From Eubacteriales bacterium (GTDB taxonomy: Bacteria > Bacillota > Clostridia > Lachnospirales > Lachnospiraceae), in the NCBI GenBank assembly GCA_030536575.1, contig JAUNPS010000022.1, forward strand, positions 1 to 64,000: a stretch of DNA of 64,000 nt, in the 5' to 3' direction. Shown here one piece after another: positions 1-6,348 of this stretch (positions are counted from its first letter, which is position 1; each line of letters begins with the position of its first letter). The translations under genes were made by a program, and so were the position numbers. Below the pieces are notes generated by a model, which was not told where the DNA came from, searched no databases, and was given only the letters and a program-made list of their open reading frames with translations.

Positions 1-533
1 GCTTTGGCTTCTTCTACCGCTTCAGCTTTTGGTGCTTCCGCTTTTACTTCTTCTACCGGTTCGGCCTTCGGCGCTTTCGCTTTGGCTGCTTTGGCAGCTT
101 TCGGTTCTTTCGCAGGAGCTGCCTTCGGCGTTTCTGCTTTTTCTGCCGCCTTTTCGGCCTTTCTTGCTCTCGTTTTCTTCACAGGAGCCGCTTTCGGGGC
201 TTCTGCTTTTTCTTCTTTAACCGGTTCGGCTTTGGGTGCCGCCGTCTTTTCTTCTTTAACTGGTTCGACTTTAGGCGCTGCCGTTTTTTCTTCCTTAACT
301 GGTTCGGCTTTGGACGCCGCTGCTTTCGTCGTTCTGGGTTTTCTGGTCGTTTTCGGCTTTGGCGCAGCTTCGGCCGCTGCCTTTGCCTCCTTGGCGGGCT
401 CGGATTCCGGTGCTTCGGCTTTCGCTTTTTTCACCGTCTTCGGCTCCTTGACAGCTTCTGTCTTCGGCTCTTCCACTTTCGTTTCCGGAGCCTTCTTGCT
501 GCTCACTGCTTCGGTTCCTTTTTTCCTGGCCAT
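1..533 (-). CDS. Lys/Ala/Pro/Glu-rich repeat protein, C-terminus off the window
   Basis: The reading frame is open from an ATG at 533 to the left edge (at least 177 residues) and begins MARKKGTEAVSSKKAPETK. It is almost entirely K, A, P, E, V and T. A 13-residue unit of the form K(A/V)EPVKEEKTAAP repeats about three times (roughly 205-325). GGAGG lies 7 bases before the ATG. The composition resembles histone-H1-like nucleoid proteins and the disordered N-terminal region of DUF6465 proteins of Lachnospiraceae, in which a short folded domain follows. That domain would lie beyond the window, so the family is an inference. The opposite-strand frame here is a composition artefact. Confidence 0.75.
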   Translation of the reverse strand, partial: MARKKGTEAVSSKKAPETKVEEPKTEAVKEPKTVKKAKAEAPESEPAKEAKAAAEAAPKPKTTRKPRTTKAAASKAEPVKEEKTAAPKVEPVKEEKTAAPKAEPVKEEKAEAPKAAPVKKTRARKAEKAAEKAETPKAAPAKEPKAAKAAKAKAPKAEPVEEVKAEAPKAEAVEEAK

Positions 534-640
534 GTGATACCTCCATGAATTCTTTTCTCATTTTCTTTTTAAAAGGATGAAATACCTTTCTCTTAGTCAA
601 ACTTTCTTTGTCAAACATTCAGGTAAACATCTCTGGAACC

Positions 641-669
641 ATTATAGCAGAAATATGAGGTGCTGGCAA
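641..669 (-). promoter_or_regulatory. Promoter of the repeat-protein gene
   Basis: Read on the minus strand this is TTGCCA, 17 bases, TATAAT, which places the transcription start near 634 and leaves a leader of about 100 nt. The promoter and about 30 bases upstream closely match the promoter of the 66-residue gene at 3824-4024. Confidence 0.75.
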
Positions 670-707
670 ACATCTTCCGAAAAAAATGATTTTATCGCCC
701 ATCCATC

Positions 708-849
708 GTTACTGTTCCCTCGTACCTCGTTCCAGTAACGATTCACAGGCTCATTTTAAGTTTTGCTTCGCAAAAGAGCCTGCTCACACCTGAATCACGT
801 TCTTACGTACCTGAGCAGCTAAGTGCTCAGGTACTGTCTGAACAGTAAC
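708..849. mobile_element. MITE-like hairpin element, copy A
   Basis: This 142-bp element is about 90% identical to 52875-53015. Its ends are imperfect inverted repeats beginning GTTACTGTTC. Inside are several hairpins, including CCTGAGCA/TGCTCAGG, AGGCTC/GAGCCT and TTTTGC/GCAAAA. It overlaps the 3' end of the thioredoxin reductase gene and provides that gene's last codons and TGA stop. It carries no coding capacity. I saw no clear target-site duplication. It may act as a terminator. Confidence 0.7.
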
Positions 850-2134
850 CCTCCACCGAGATGCCGCCGCTGCCTCCAGCCAGATATTCTTCCGCATAGT
901 GAACCGCCACAGCGCCATCCGCCACTGCTGTCACCACCTGACGAAGCGCCTTTGTCCGGACATCTCCGACCGCGAATACCCCCGGAATATTTGTCTTTGT
1001 TGATTCATCCGCCGCAACATAGCCTGCCGAATCAAGCTCAATCTGTCCTTTCACCAAATCGGTAGCCGGTTTTCTTCCCACGCTGATAAACACACCGTCA
1101 CATTCGGCCAGGCTCTCTTCCCCGGTTTTCACGTCCCGCAGCCGGACTCCCTTTACCGTCTCATCATGCAGAATCTCCGTTACCGTGCTGTTCCAGCGAA
1201 ACTCCACATTTTCTGCCTGCATCAGCGGTTCATGATAAATTTTTGTAGCCCGGAGCGTATCCCGGCGATGAACCAGAATTACTTTTTCAGCAATGCGGGA
1301 AAGGATCAGCGCGTCCGCCGCCGCACTGTTGCCCCCGCCAACAAGGACTACCGTTTTCCCCTTATAAAACATTCCGTCGCAGGCAGCGCAGTAGTTGACG
1401 CCGCGCCCCACCAACTCCTTTTCCTCAGCAACTCCCAATTCTCTCGGACTGGCCCCGGTAGCAAGGACAACGGTTCTTCCGTACAGTGTTCCCTCACTGA
1501 TTTCCACTTTTTTCGTTTCTCCTTCCAGAGACAAAGCCAATACCTCCGTCAGCCGCGTTTCCACACCGAAACGCTCCGCGCCTTTCCGCATTTTTTCTCC
1601 CAGCGTAAAACCGTCAATCCCCTCTTCAAAACCGGGATAATTGTCAATCTGTTCCGTAAGGGCCATCTGTCCGCCCGCAGACAGCTTTTCTAAAACAACG
1701 GCCTTTAATCCCGCTCTGGCTGCATACAGCGCCGCCGTATAGCCGCCGGGCCCTCCGCCCACGATAATCATATCGTAAACCGGATCTGTGACTTCCTGCT
1801 GCTCCAGCTTCGTATTCATCGTTTCATTGATAAACGATTCCAACTGCGCTTTGGACTCCGGCGCTACTGTAGAACCAAGAAGCTGTCCGTCCTGATAAAG
1901 CAGCAGCGTAGGAATCACTTCTATTTTTTCCATCTCCGCAAGCGCCGGCTCCTCATCGATATTCACTTGTCCAATCACGAGCGTATCCTGGTATTCCTCT
2001 GCAATCTGCTCCAGGACAGGGGCAAGGCGGCGGCAGTAGCTACACCAGGGCGCCCAGAATTCTACCAAAACGGATTTTCCAGTCTGATTGATATACTTTT
2101 TGTATAATTCCGTATTCATATTTAAAATTGACAT
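827..2134 (-). CDS. trxB: Thioredoxin-thioredoxin reductase fusion
   Basis: This 435-residue cytoplasmic flavoprotein passes electrons from NAD(P)H through FAD to a thioredoxin built into the same chain. Residues 1 to about 110 are a thioredoxin fold whose active site is WCSYC (Cys31, Cys34) instead of the usual WCGPC; the cis-proline motif VIPTLL is present. From about residue 118 comes the reductase, with FAD motif GGGPGGYTAA, redox pair CAAC and NADPH motif GGGNSAAADA. The start at 2134 has AGGAG six bases upstream; the longer frame to 2200 has no ribosome site. It follows two Fe-S genes on the same strand. The last residues (YCSDST) and the stop come from an inserted repeat element. Confidence 0.9.
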   Translation of the reverse strand: MSILNMNTELYKKYINQTGKSVLVEFWAPWCSYCRRLAPVLEQIAEEYQDTLVIGQVNIDEEPALAEMEKIEVIPTLLLYQDGQLLGSTVAPESKAQLESFINETMNTKLEQQEVTDPVYDMIIVGGGPGGYTAALYAARAGLKAVVLEKLSAGGQMALTEQIDNYPGFEEGIDGFTLGEKMRKGAERFGVETRLTEVLALSLEGETKKVEISEGTLYGRTVVLATGASPRELGVAEEKELVGRGVNYCAACDGMFYKGKTVVLVGGGNSAAADALILSRIAEKVILVHRRDTLRATKIYHEPLMQAENVEFRWNSTVTEILHDETVKGVRLRDVKTGEESLAECDGVFISVGRKPATDLVKGQIELDSAGYVAADESTKTNIPGVFAVGDVRTKALRQVVTAVADGAVAVHYAEEYLAGGSGGISVEGYCSDST

Positions 2135-2196
2135 ATTCTTCTCCTCTTCTTTCGTTCTTTCCAAAGTCTTGCTTTCTCTGCCTTCGTTCGATAAAA

Positions 2197-2772
2197 TCAT
2201 TCTTTCCTGTTTTTCGCTTTACAGATTAACTGGGTCATCGTTCCCATCGGACAGTAAACACACCAGCTCCGTGGCTTAAATAAAATCATTGTAAGAAATC
2301 CAAGCACGGTCGAGGTCAGCATGACGCTGTAAAAGCCAAATGCGAATTGCGCAACGCCCGGATGGAACAACATCCCGTGGTAAGCCCAATGCCAGGGCAA
2401 TTTAAACGTCCACAAAAGCGTCACAACCTGTTTGAGTTCTCTCACACCCGAAAATACCAGATAGGTGTTCCAAAGCATTTGAAAAAACATAATAAAGAAG
2501 AAAATCAGGAATCCGTAACGAAAACCTTTGCTTTTCATCCATTTGGGCATGTCTTTCTTCCTCGACAAGCCGAACCGTCCGCCCAGCAGCCCGAACAGCT
2601 GTCCCCGGCCGCAGTAGCGGTTGCAGTACCCCTTCGTTCCTTTGGTGATCGAGATAATCAGTGGAATAAAGAAGCACAAAAGCCCCAGCCATGCAAATAA
2701 AATATTAAAAAATCCCAGCACCAGATAAGTCAGGGATACCACCCACAGGTAATCATACCAATGCTTCTTCAT
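2197..2772 (-). CDS. Polytopic membrane Fe-S protein, NapH/FixG-like
   Basis: The 191-residue protein has four or five hydrophobic segments and two short cysteine clusters (CNRYCGRG and CVYCPMG...C) typical of membrane electron-transfer proteins in the NapH/YccM group. It lacks the pair of complete ferredoxin motifs those proteins usually carry. Those are encoded by the preceding gene, whose stop overlaps this start by 4 bases (ATGA). The pair plus the downstream thioredoxin reductase fusion suggests a small redox operon. The electron partners are unknown. Confidence 0.75.
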   Translation of the reverse strand: MKKHWYDYLWVVSLTYLVLGFFNILFAWLGLLCFFIPLIISITKGTKGYCNRYCGRGQLFGLLGGRFGLSRKKDMPKWMKSKGFRYGFLIFFFIMFFQMLWNTYLVFSGVRELKQVVTLLWTFKLPWHWAYHGMLFHPGVAQFAFGFYSVMLTSTVLGFLTMILFKPRSWCVYCPMGTMTQLICKAKNRKE

Positions 2773-2993
2773 GCCTGTACCTCCCGTATTTCAATCACTG
2801 ACGCGGGACATTCCTTGGCGCATTTCCCGCACCCCACACATGTATCCGGATTCACCTTTGCAAAAACGCCCTTCCAGACTTCAATCGCGCTCATAGGACA
2901 AACCTTTACGCAGCAGCCGCACGCAACGCAAGCGTTTTGATCCACAATGGCTTTCCGCCGTTTCTTTTTCACATTCCTAAAGTTCTCCTCCAA
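2769..2993 (-). CDS. 2[4Fe-4S] ferredoxin
   Basis: This small ferredoxin has two full motifs, CVACGCCVKVCP and CVGCGKCAKECP, each predicted to hold one [4Fe-4S] cluster. I chose a TTG start at 2993 because AGGAGG lies 8 bases before it; this gives 74 residues. The frame continues upstream to 3080 without a convincing ribosome site, and a GTG further in is also possible. It is translationally coupled to the membrane Fe-S gene that follows and is likely its electron donor or acceptor. Confidence 0.75.
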   Translation of the reverse strand: MEENFRNVKKKRRKAIVDQNACVACGCCVKVCPMSAIEVWKGVFAKVNPDTCVGCGKCAKECPASVIEIREVQA

Positions 2994-3126
2994 ATGGAAT
3001 CCCTCCTGCTCATATTTTCTTTCTATAGTAAGAATATACGATTTCATGGGATTGTTCTGTGATATTGTCACCTTTCTCACTATGCATTCGCGATTCGTTC
3101 ATCGGACTCTTTTCATATACCCGAAA

Positions 3127-3166
3127 ACAAAAAGCCGAGGTATCCGATTTTCTGATACCCCAGCCA
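3127..3166 (-). terminator. Rho-independent terminator
   Basis: On the minus strand GGGGTATC pairs with GGATACCTC (one wobble), followed by GGCTTTTTG. It lies about 140 bases past the end of the YaiI/YqxD gene. I see no gene in 3170-3300. Confidence 0.65.
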
Positions 3167-3303
3167 TTACGCTGACCAACTATACTTTTCCTCATTCCTT
3201 CTTTTCCGAAACGGCCAACATTACGATAGTGGCGTCTGCGCCTTGGCTATTGTCCCATCCACATCCAGAAGCGAACGGTCTGTCAGTCCCTTCTTCGTAT
3301 TTT

Positions 3304-3771
3304 CTATCTGTTTTCTAACGCATTGCTGCCAGATGCTTTTAAGACCAGTTTTTCAAAAGACTGCTCAAAATGTTCATCATCCTCCCTGCTGCGCTTTTTC
3401 GGCCCTTTCAGGTGATTTTTCCCGGAAGCCCGCCTTGCTTTTTTTGACAGATGGCGTTCCATAAGCATCTGGTCAATGTTTTCGTTGGTATACCATTTCC
3501 CGGACTGATGGAGCGCATAAGCCCCTTTTCCGAGCGCCATTGCCGCCACGCCATAGTCCTGTGTCACAACGATATCTCCCCTGCGGCACAGTCCGATCAG
3601 CGCATAATCCACCGCATCCGCGCCCGCACCGATGATTTTCACCTCGCTGTAATCAGATGTGAGCACATGGTTCGTATCACACAAAAGCGTCACCGGAACA
3701 CCGTACTTTCCGGCAATTTTCTCTACGATTCCTATCACCGGACAGGCATCTGCATCTACATAGATTCTCAT
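3304..3771 (-). CDS. UPF0178 (YaiI/YqxD) family protein
   Basis: The 155-residue protein starts MRIYVDADACPV, the hallmark of the DUF188/YaiI/YqxD family, and keeps the family's GADAVDYAL and GDIVVTQDYGVA motifs. The fold is PIN-like with conserved aspartates, which suggests a metal-dependent nuclease, but the biological role is not established. Length is normal for the family. A weak GGAG precedes the ATG. Confidence 0.9.
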   Translation of the reverse strand: MRIYVDADACPVIGIVEKIAGKYGVPVTLLCDTNHVLTSDYSEVKIIGAGADAVDYALIGLCRRGDIVVTQDYGVAAMALGKGAYALHQSGKWYTNENIDQMLMERHLSKKARRASGKNHLKGPKKRSREDDEHFEQSFEKLVLKASGSNALENR

Positions 3772-3823
3772 TCCTTTTCTCCATTCCTGCCAGTTTCATC
3801 AAAGATTCCCCGTCCGTCTCATT

Positions 3824-4024
3824 CTATTTCTCAGTCAATCCATAGATTTCATACAGGGCCAGCATACTCTGGTATGTCATTTTTCGCCCCATAAGCTGCC
3901 TGTAAGTAGCTGACTTCACCTTTCCCTCACCCTTCAATTTCTCCATTTTTGCCTGCACATCGCTGTATTCTTTTTGTACCGCGCACAGCATCTTCTCAAA
4001 CGATTCTAATCTCTTTTCATCCAT
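3824..4024 (-). CDS. Small helical protein of unknown function
   Basis: The 66-residue charged protein begins MDEKRLESFEKML and is predicted mostly helical; residues 5-35 could form a coiled coil. There is no signal peptide or membrane segment. AGGAG stands 7 bases before the ATG, and a good promoter lies at 4119-4147, so it is very likely a real gene. I do not recognise the family. Its promoter block is shared with the repeat-protein gene at the left edge. Confidence 0.7.
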   Translation of the reverse strand: MDEKRLESFEKMLCAVQKEYSDVQAKMEKLKGEGKVKSATYRQLMGRKMTYQSMLALYEIYGLTEK

Positions 4025-4118
4025 TCCGTTTCTCCTCTCTCCACTCGCTCATAGCTTCTATCCCGAAAATCCTTTTCATAAATCTCTGTTCCAATTTAAC
4101 CGCGCAGCTTCCAGAATC

Positions 4119-4147
4119 ATTGTACCAAAAACATGAGATGCTGGCAA
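4119..4147 (-). promoter_or_regulatory. Promoter of the 66-residue gene
   Basis: On the minus strand this is TTGCCA, 17 bases, TACAAT, with a leader of about 88 nt. Together with upstream sequence to about 4178 it matches 641-703 closely. Confidence 0.7.
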
Positions 4148-4271
4148 ATATCTTCCTCAAAAATGATTTTATCCTTGCGCCCGCACCTGCCGCTTTCTGT
4201 ATGCTCTCTTCCTCTGAGATCGCCTTCCTCCCTGAGCCGTTTTACATACCGTTTCTTTTGTCAATCTTTGC

Positions 4272-4300
4272 TTGAATCCTGCTGCCAAATGTGTTATAGT
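4272..4300 (+). promoter_or_regulatory. Antitoxin RNA promoter, unit 1
   Basis: TTGAAT, 17 bases, TATAGT. The same arrangement recurs at 4678-4706 and 5090-5118 with nearly identical flanks, and the expected start is near 4307. Confidence 0.85.
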
Positions 4301-4306
4301 AAAGAT

Positions 4307-4404
4307 GAAAAGGGAAGGCCACAAAAGCGGCTTACCCTCAAACAGTCATCAACTGTACTAAACAGCCGTCAACTATTGCAGTAGTTGGCGGCTATTTCCG
4401 TTTT
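4307..4404 (+). ncRNA. Antisense antitoxin RNA, unit 1
   Basis: A predicted RNA of about 98 nt runs from the promoter at 4272 to a terminator with stem AGCCGTCAACTA/TAGTTGGCGGCT and tail ATTTCCGTTTT. Its 3' end is antisense to the last codons, stop and 3' end of the toxin mRNA, the tail-to-tail layout of TxpA/RatA and Fst/RNAII systems. The 5' part can fold (GGGAAGGCC against GGCTTACCC) and contains ACCCTC, complementary to the toxin Shine-Dalgarno GAGGGT. Regulation by pairing is inferred from layout. Confidence 0.75.
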
Positions 4405-4487
4405 CCCGTAAAGATTGTATAGCACAATCCTACAAGAGTGCAAATGAATATTCCAATCTGAATCAAATCAGAGTATGTAACATACAT
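4392..4487 (-). CDS. Type I holin-like toxin, copy 1
   Basis: This 31-residue peptide begins MYVTYSDLIQIGIFICTLVG and ends with the basic tail TGKRK. It has one transmembrane helix and a charged C-terminus, the pattern of the short 'putative holin-like toxin' peptides of Firmicutes, which insert in the inner face of the membrane. GGAGGG lies 8 bases before the ATG. The leader holds GGAGGG/CCCTCC sequences that could hide the ribosome site. The TAG stop lies within the shared terminator stem. Confidence 0.8.
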   Translation of the reverse strand: MYVTYSDLIQIGIFICTLVGLCYTIFTGKRK

Positions 4488-4586
4488 CAGCAACACCCTC
4501 CTTTCTATTTCGTCCGGAGGGATTCGCCCTCCATCTCAAATATAGAGGGTTGAGCCGCCTTTGCTCTGTGGTCTCCCTTGCCTCAA

Positions 4587-4615
4587 AGTATAACACAATC
4601 TTTTTTGCCTGACAA
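4587..4615 (-). promoter_or_regulatory. Toxin promoter, unit 1
   Basis: On the minus strand this is TTGTCA, 17 bases, TATACT. The 5' leader is about 90 nt and contains the hairpin GGAGGG-CGAAT-CCCTCC upstream of the toxin ribosome site. Confidence 0.8.
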
Positions 4616-4677
4616 TCATTTCTTTTTGCTATCTCTTTCTTTGTTTTTATCTTTCAAATCCACTACAATAATTTTAC

Positions 4678-4706
4678 TTGAATCCTGTTATCAAATGTGC
4701 TATAGT
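4678..4706 (+). promoter_or_regulatory. Antitoxin RNA promoter, unit 2
   Basis: TTGAAT, 17 bases, TATAGT, as in units 1 and 3. Confidence 0.85.
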
Positions 4707-4712
4707 AAAAAT

Positions 4713-4816
4713 GAAAAAGGGAGAGCCACGGAAGCGGCTTACCCTCAAAATAACTTAAAGCAACACATTGTGTCAGCCGTCAGCTACTGCGAATAGTTGG
4801 CGGCTATTTTCGTTTT
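4713..4816 (+). ncRNA. Antisense antitoxin RNA, unit 2
   Basis: A predicted RNA of about 104 nt ends at the stem AGCCGTCAGCTA/TAGTTGGCGGCT followed by ATTTTCGTTTT. The 5' hairpin and the ACCCTC motif are retained. The middle (about 4748-4772) differs from unit 1, which could give cognate specificity. Confidence 0.75.
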
Positions 4817-4899
4817 CCCTTAAAAATTGTATAACACAATCCTATAAGAGTGCAAATGAATATTCCAATCTGAATCAAATCAGAGTATGTAACATACAT
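4804..4899 (-). CDS. Type I holin-like toxin, copy 2
   Basis: This 31-residue peptide differs from copy 1 only at Val19 to Ile and Thr27 to Lys. The ribosome site and leader are conserved. The near identity shows a recent duplication or selection on the peptide. Confidence 0.8.
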   Translation of the reverse strand: MYVTYSDLIQIGIFICTLIGLCYTIFKGKRK

Positions 4900-4998
4900 C
4901 AGCAACACCCTCCTTTCTGTTTCGTCTGGAGGGGTTTGCCCTCCATATCAAATACAGAGGGTTGAGCCGCCTTTGCTTTGTGGTCTCCCTTGCCTCAA

Positions 4999-5027
4999 AG
5001 TATAACACATTCTCTTTTGCCTGACAA
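4999..5027 (-). promoter_or_regulatory. Toxin promoter, unit 2
   Basis: On the minus strand this is TTGTCA, 17 bases, TATACT. Confidence 0.8.
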
Positions 5028-5089
5028 TCATTTCTTTTTGCTTTCTCTTTCTTTATTTCTGTCTTTCGAATCTGCTACAACCATTTCAC

Positions 5090-5118
5090 TTGAATCCTGT
5101 TATCAAATGTGTTATAGT
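5090..5118 (+). promoter_or_regulatory. Antitoxin RNA promoter, unit 3
   Basis: TTGAAT, 17 bases, TATAGT, as in the other units. Confidence 0.85.
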
Positions 5119-5124
5119 AAAAAT

Positions 5125-5242
5125 GAAAAAGGGAGAGCCACAAAAGCGGCTTACCCTCATCACAACAAACTACGATGCAAACTACGATGTTTTATCACGT
5201 GTAGCCGTCATTACTGGGAATAATGGCGGCTATTTTCGTTTT
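5125..5242 (+). ncRNA. Orphan antitoxin-like RNA, unit 3
   Basis: A predicted RNA of about 118 nt ends at AGCCGTCATTA/TAATGGCGGCT plus ATTTTCGTTTT. The 5' hairpin matches units 1 and 2, but the body and terminator loop have diverged. No toxin lies opposite it; the next sequence is the terminator of the GGGtGRT gene. It could be a relic or an extra antitoxin acting in trans. Confidence 0.7.
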
Positions 5243-5245
5243 AAC

Positions 5246-5301
5246 AAAAAGTGGCGATTCTACTGAAAATCATCGATTCTACAGTATCTTCGCCACTTTT
5301 T
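5246..5301 (-). terminator. Terminator of the GGGtGRT operon
   Basis: AAAAAGTGGCGA pairs with TCGCCACTTTTT around an inner loop, so it can act in both directions. Confidence 0.75.
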
Positions 5302-5320
5302 CACTTTTTAAAAATCAGAA

Positions 5321-6331
5321 TTAGAATTTGCCAGCCTTCGCTGCTTCTTCGATGGAAACTGCTACTGCAACAGTCATACCAACCATCGGGTTATTTCCAG
5401 CCCCAATCAGCCCCATCATCTCAACATGTGCGGGAACAGAGGAGGAACCTGCAAACTGCGCATCAGAATGCATACGTCCAAGGGTATCCGTCATACCATA
5501 GGAAGCCGGGCCCGCAGCCATATTATCCGGATGCAGAGTACGTCCCGTACCGCCGCCGGAAGCTACGGAGAAGTATTTCTTCCCTTTTTCATTACATTCT
5601 TTCTTATAAGTACCTGCTACCGGATGCTGGAAACGGGTCGGGTTCGTGGAGTTACCGGTAATGGAAACGTCTACGCCCTCTTTCCACATGATGGCTACGC
5701 CTTCCGGAACGCTGTTCGCGCCGTAGCAGTTTACTTTCGCACGGAGCCCTTCGGAATAGGATTTCCGGAAGACTTCTTTTACTTCGTTCGTATACGGATC
5801 GTACTCGGTTTCTACGTAGGTGAAGCCGTTAATTCTGGCGATGATCTGAGCGGCGTCTTTTCCAAGGCCGTTTAAGATTACGCGAAGCGGTTTCTGACGA
5901 ACTTTGTTCGCTTTTTCCGCGATACCGATAGCGCCTTCTGCCGCTGCGAAGGACTCGTGGCCCGCCAGGAACGCGAAGCACTCAGTCTCTTCTTCCAGAA
6001 GCATCTTGCCCAGATTACCATGGCCAAGGCCTACCTTACGGGTATCGGCTACAGAACCCGGAATACAGAATGCCTGAAGGCCTTCGCCGATGGCTGCGGC
6101 TGCGTCTGCTGCTCTGCGGCAGTCTTTTTTAATAGCGATCGCAGCGCCTACAATGTATGCCCAGCATGCGTTTTCGAAGCAGATCGGCTGGATGCCTTTG
6201 ATCTGGTCGTATACGTTCAGGCCTGCATCTTTGGTAATTTTCTCTGCTTCTTCGATGGAAGCAATGCCATAACTATTCAAAACGGAATTGATCTTATCAA
6301 TTCTTCTTTCATATGATTCAAATAAAGCCAT
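5321..6331 (-). CDS. GGGtGRT protein
   Basis: This 336-residue soluble protein belongs to the family named after its motif; here GGGTGRT is visible in SVASGGGTGRTLHPDNMA. No enzymatic activity is established for the family. It is regularly paired with the NifU-like protein encoded just upstream (17 bases apart here), which suggests Fe-S or redox chemistry. Several cysteines and the ending GAGNNPMVGMTVAVAVSIEE are typical. GGGAGG precedes the ATG. The assignment is firm, the function unknown. Confidence 0.9.
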   Translation of the reverse strand: MALFESYERRIDKINSVLNSYGIASIEEAEKITKDAGLNVYDQIKGIQPICFENACWAYIVGAAIAIKKDCRRAADAAAAIGEGLQAFCIPGSVADTRKVGLGHGNLGKMLLEEETECFAFLAGHESFAAAEGAIGIAEKANKVRQKPLRVILNGLGKDAAQIIARINGFTYVETEYDPYTNEVKEVFRKSYSEGLRAKVNCYGANSVPEGVAIMWKEGVDVSITGNSTNPTRFQHPVAGTYKKECNEKGKKYFSVASGGGTGRTLHPDNMAAGPASYGMTDTLGRMHSDAQFAGSSSVPAHVEMMGLIGAGNNPMVGMTVAVAVSIEEAAKAGKF

Positions 6332-6348
6332 TTTTCATTACCTCCCTA

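Larger units (their letters stand above)
4272..5242. repeat. Tandem array of three type I toxin-antitoxin units
   Basis: Three direct repeats start at 4272, 4678 and 5090, so the period is 406-412 bp. Each has a plus-strand promoter, a short RNA and a terminator. The first two also contain a convergent minus-strand toxin gene with its own promoter. The third stops after the RNA terminator and has no toxin gene. This array fills most of the 1.3-kb gap between 4025 and 5320. Confidence 0.85.

Noticed and set aside
4-537. Long plus-strand frame rich in Ala, Ser, Phe and Gly opposite the repeat protein
   Set aside because: It has no ribosome site, and its composition is the antisense of Lys/Ala/Pro/Glu codons; the minus strand has GGAGG and a promoter.
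295-618. Minus-strand frame starting inside the leader of the repeat protein gene
   Set aside because: It overlaps the Lys/Ala/Pro-rich gene in another frame, has no Shine-Dalgarno site and no recognisable domain.
4578-5223. Plus-strand frames of 65-81 residues inside the toxin-antitoxin array
   Set aside because: They run through the toxin promoters and terminators in the antisense direction and lack ribosome sites.
4272-5242. Tandem repeats considered as a CRISPR array
   Set aside because: Units are about 410 bp with promoters, terminators and small genes; there are no short repeats with unique spacers and no cas genes.
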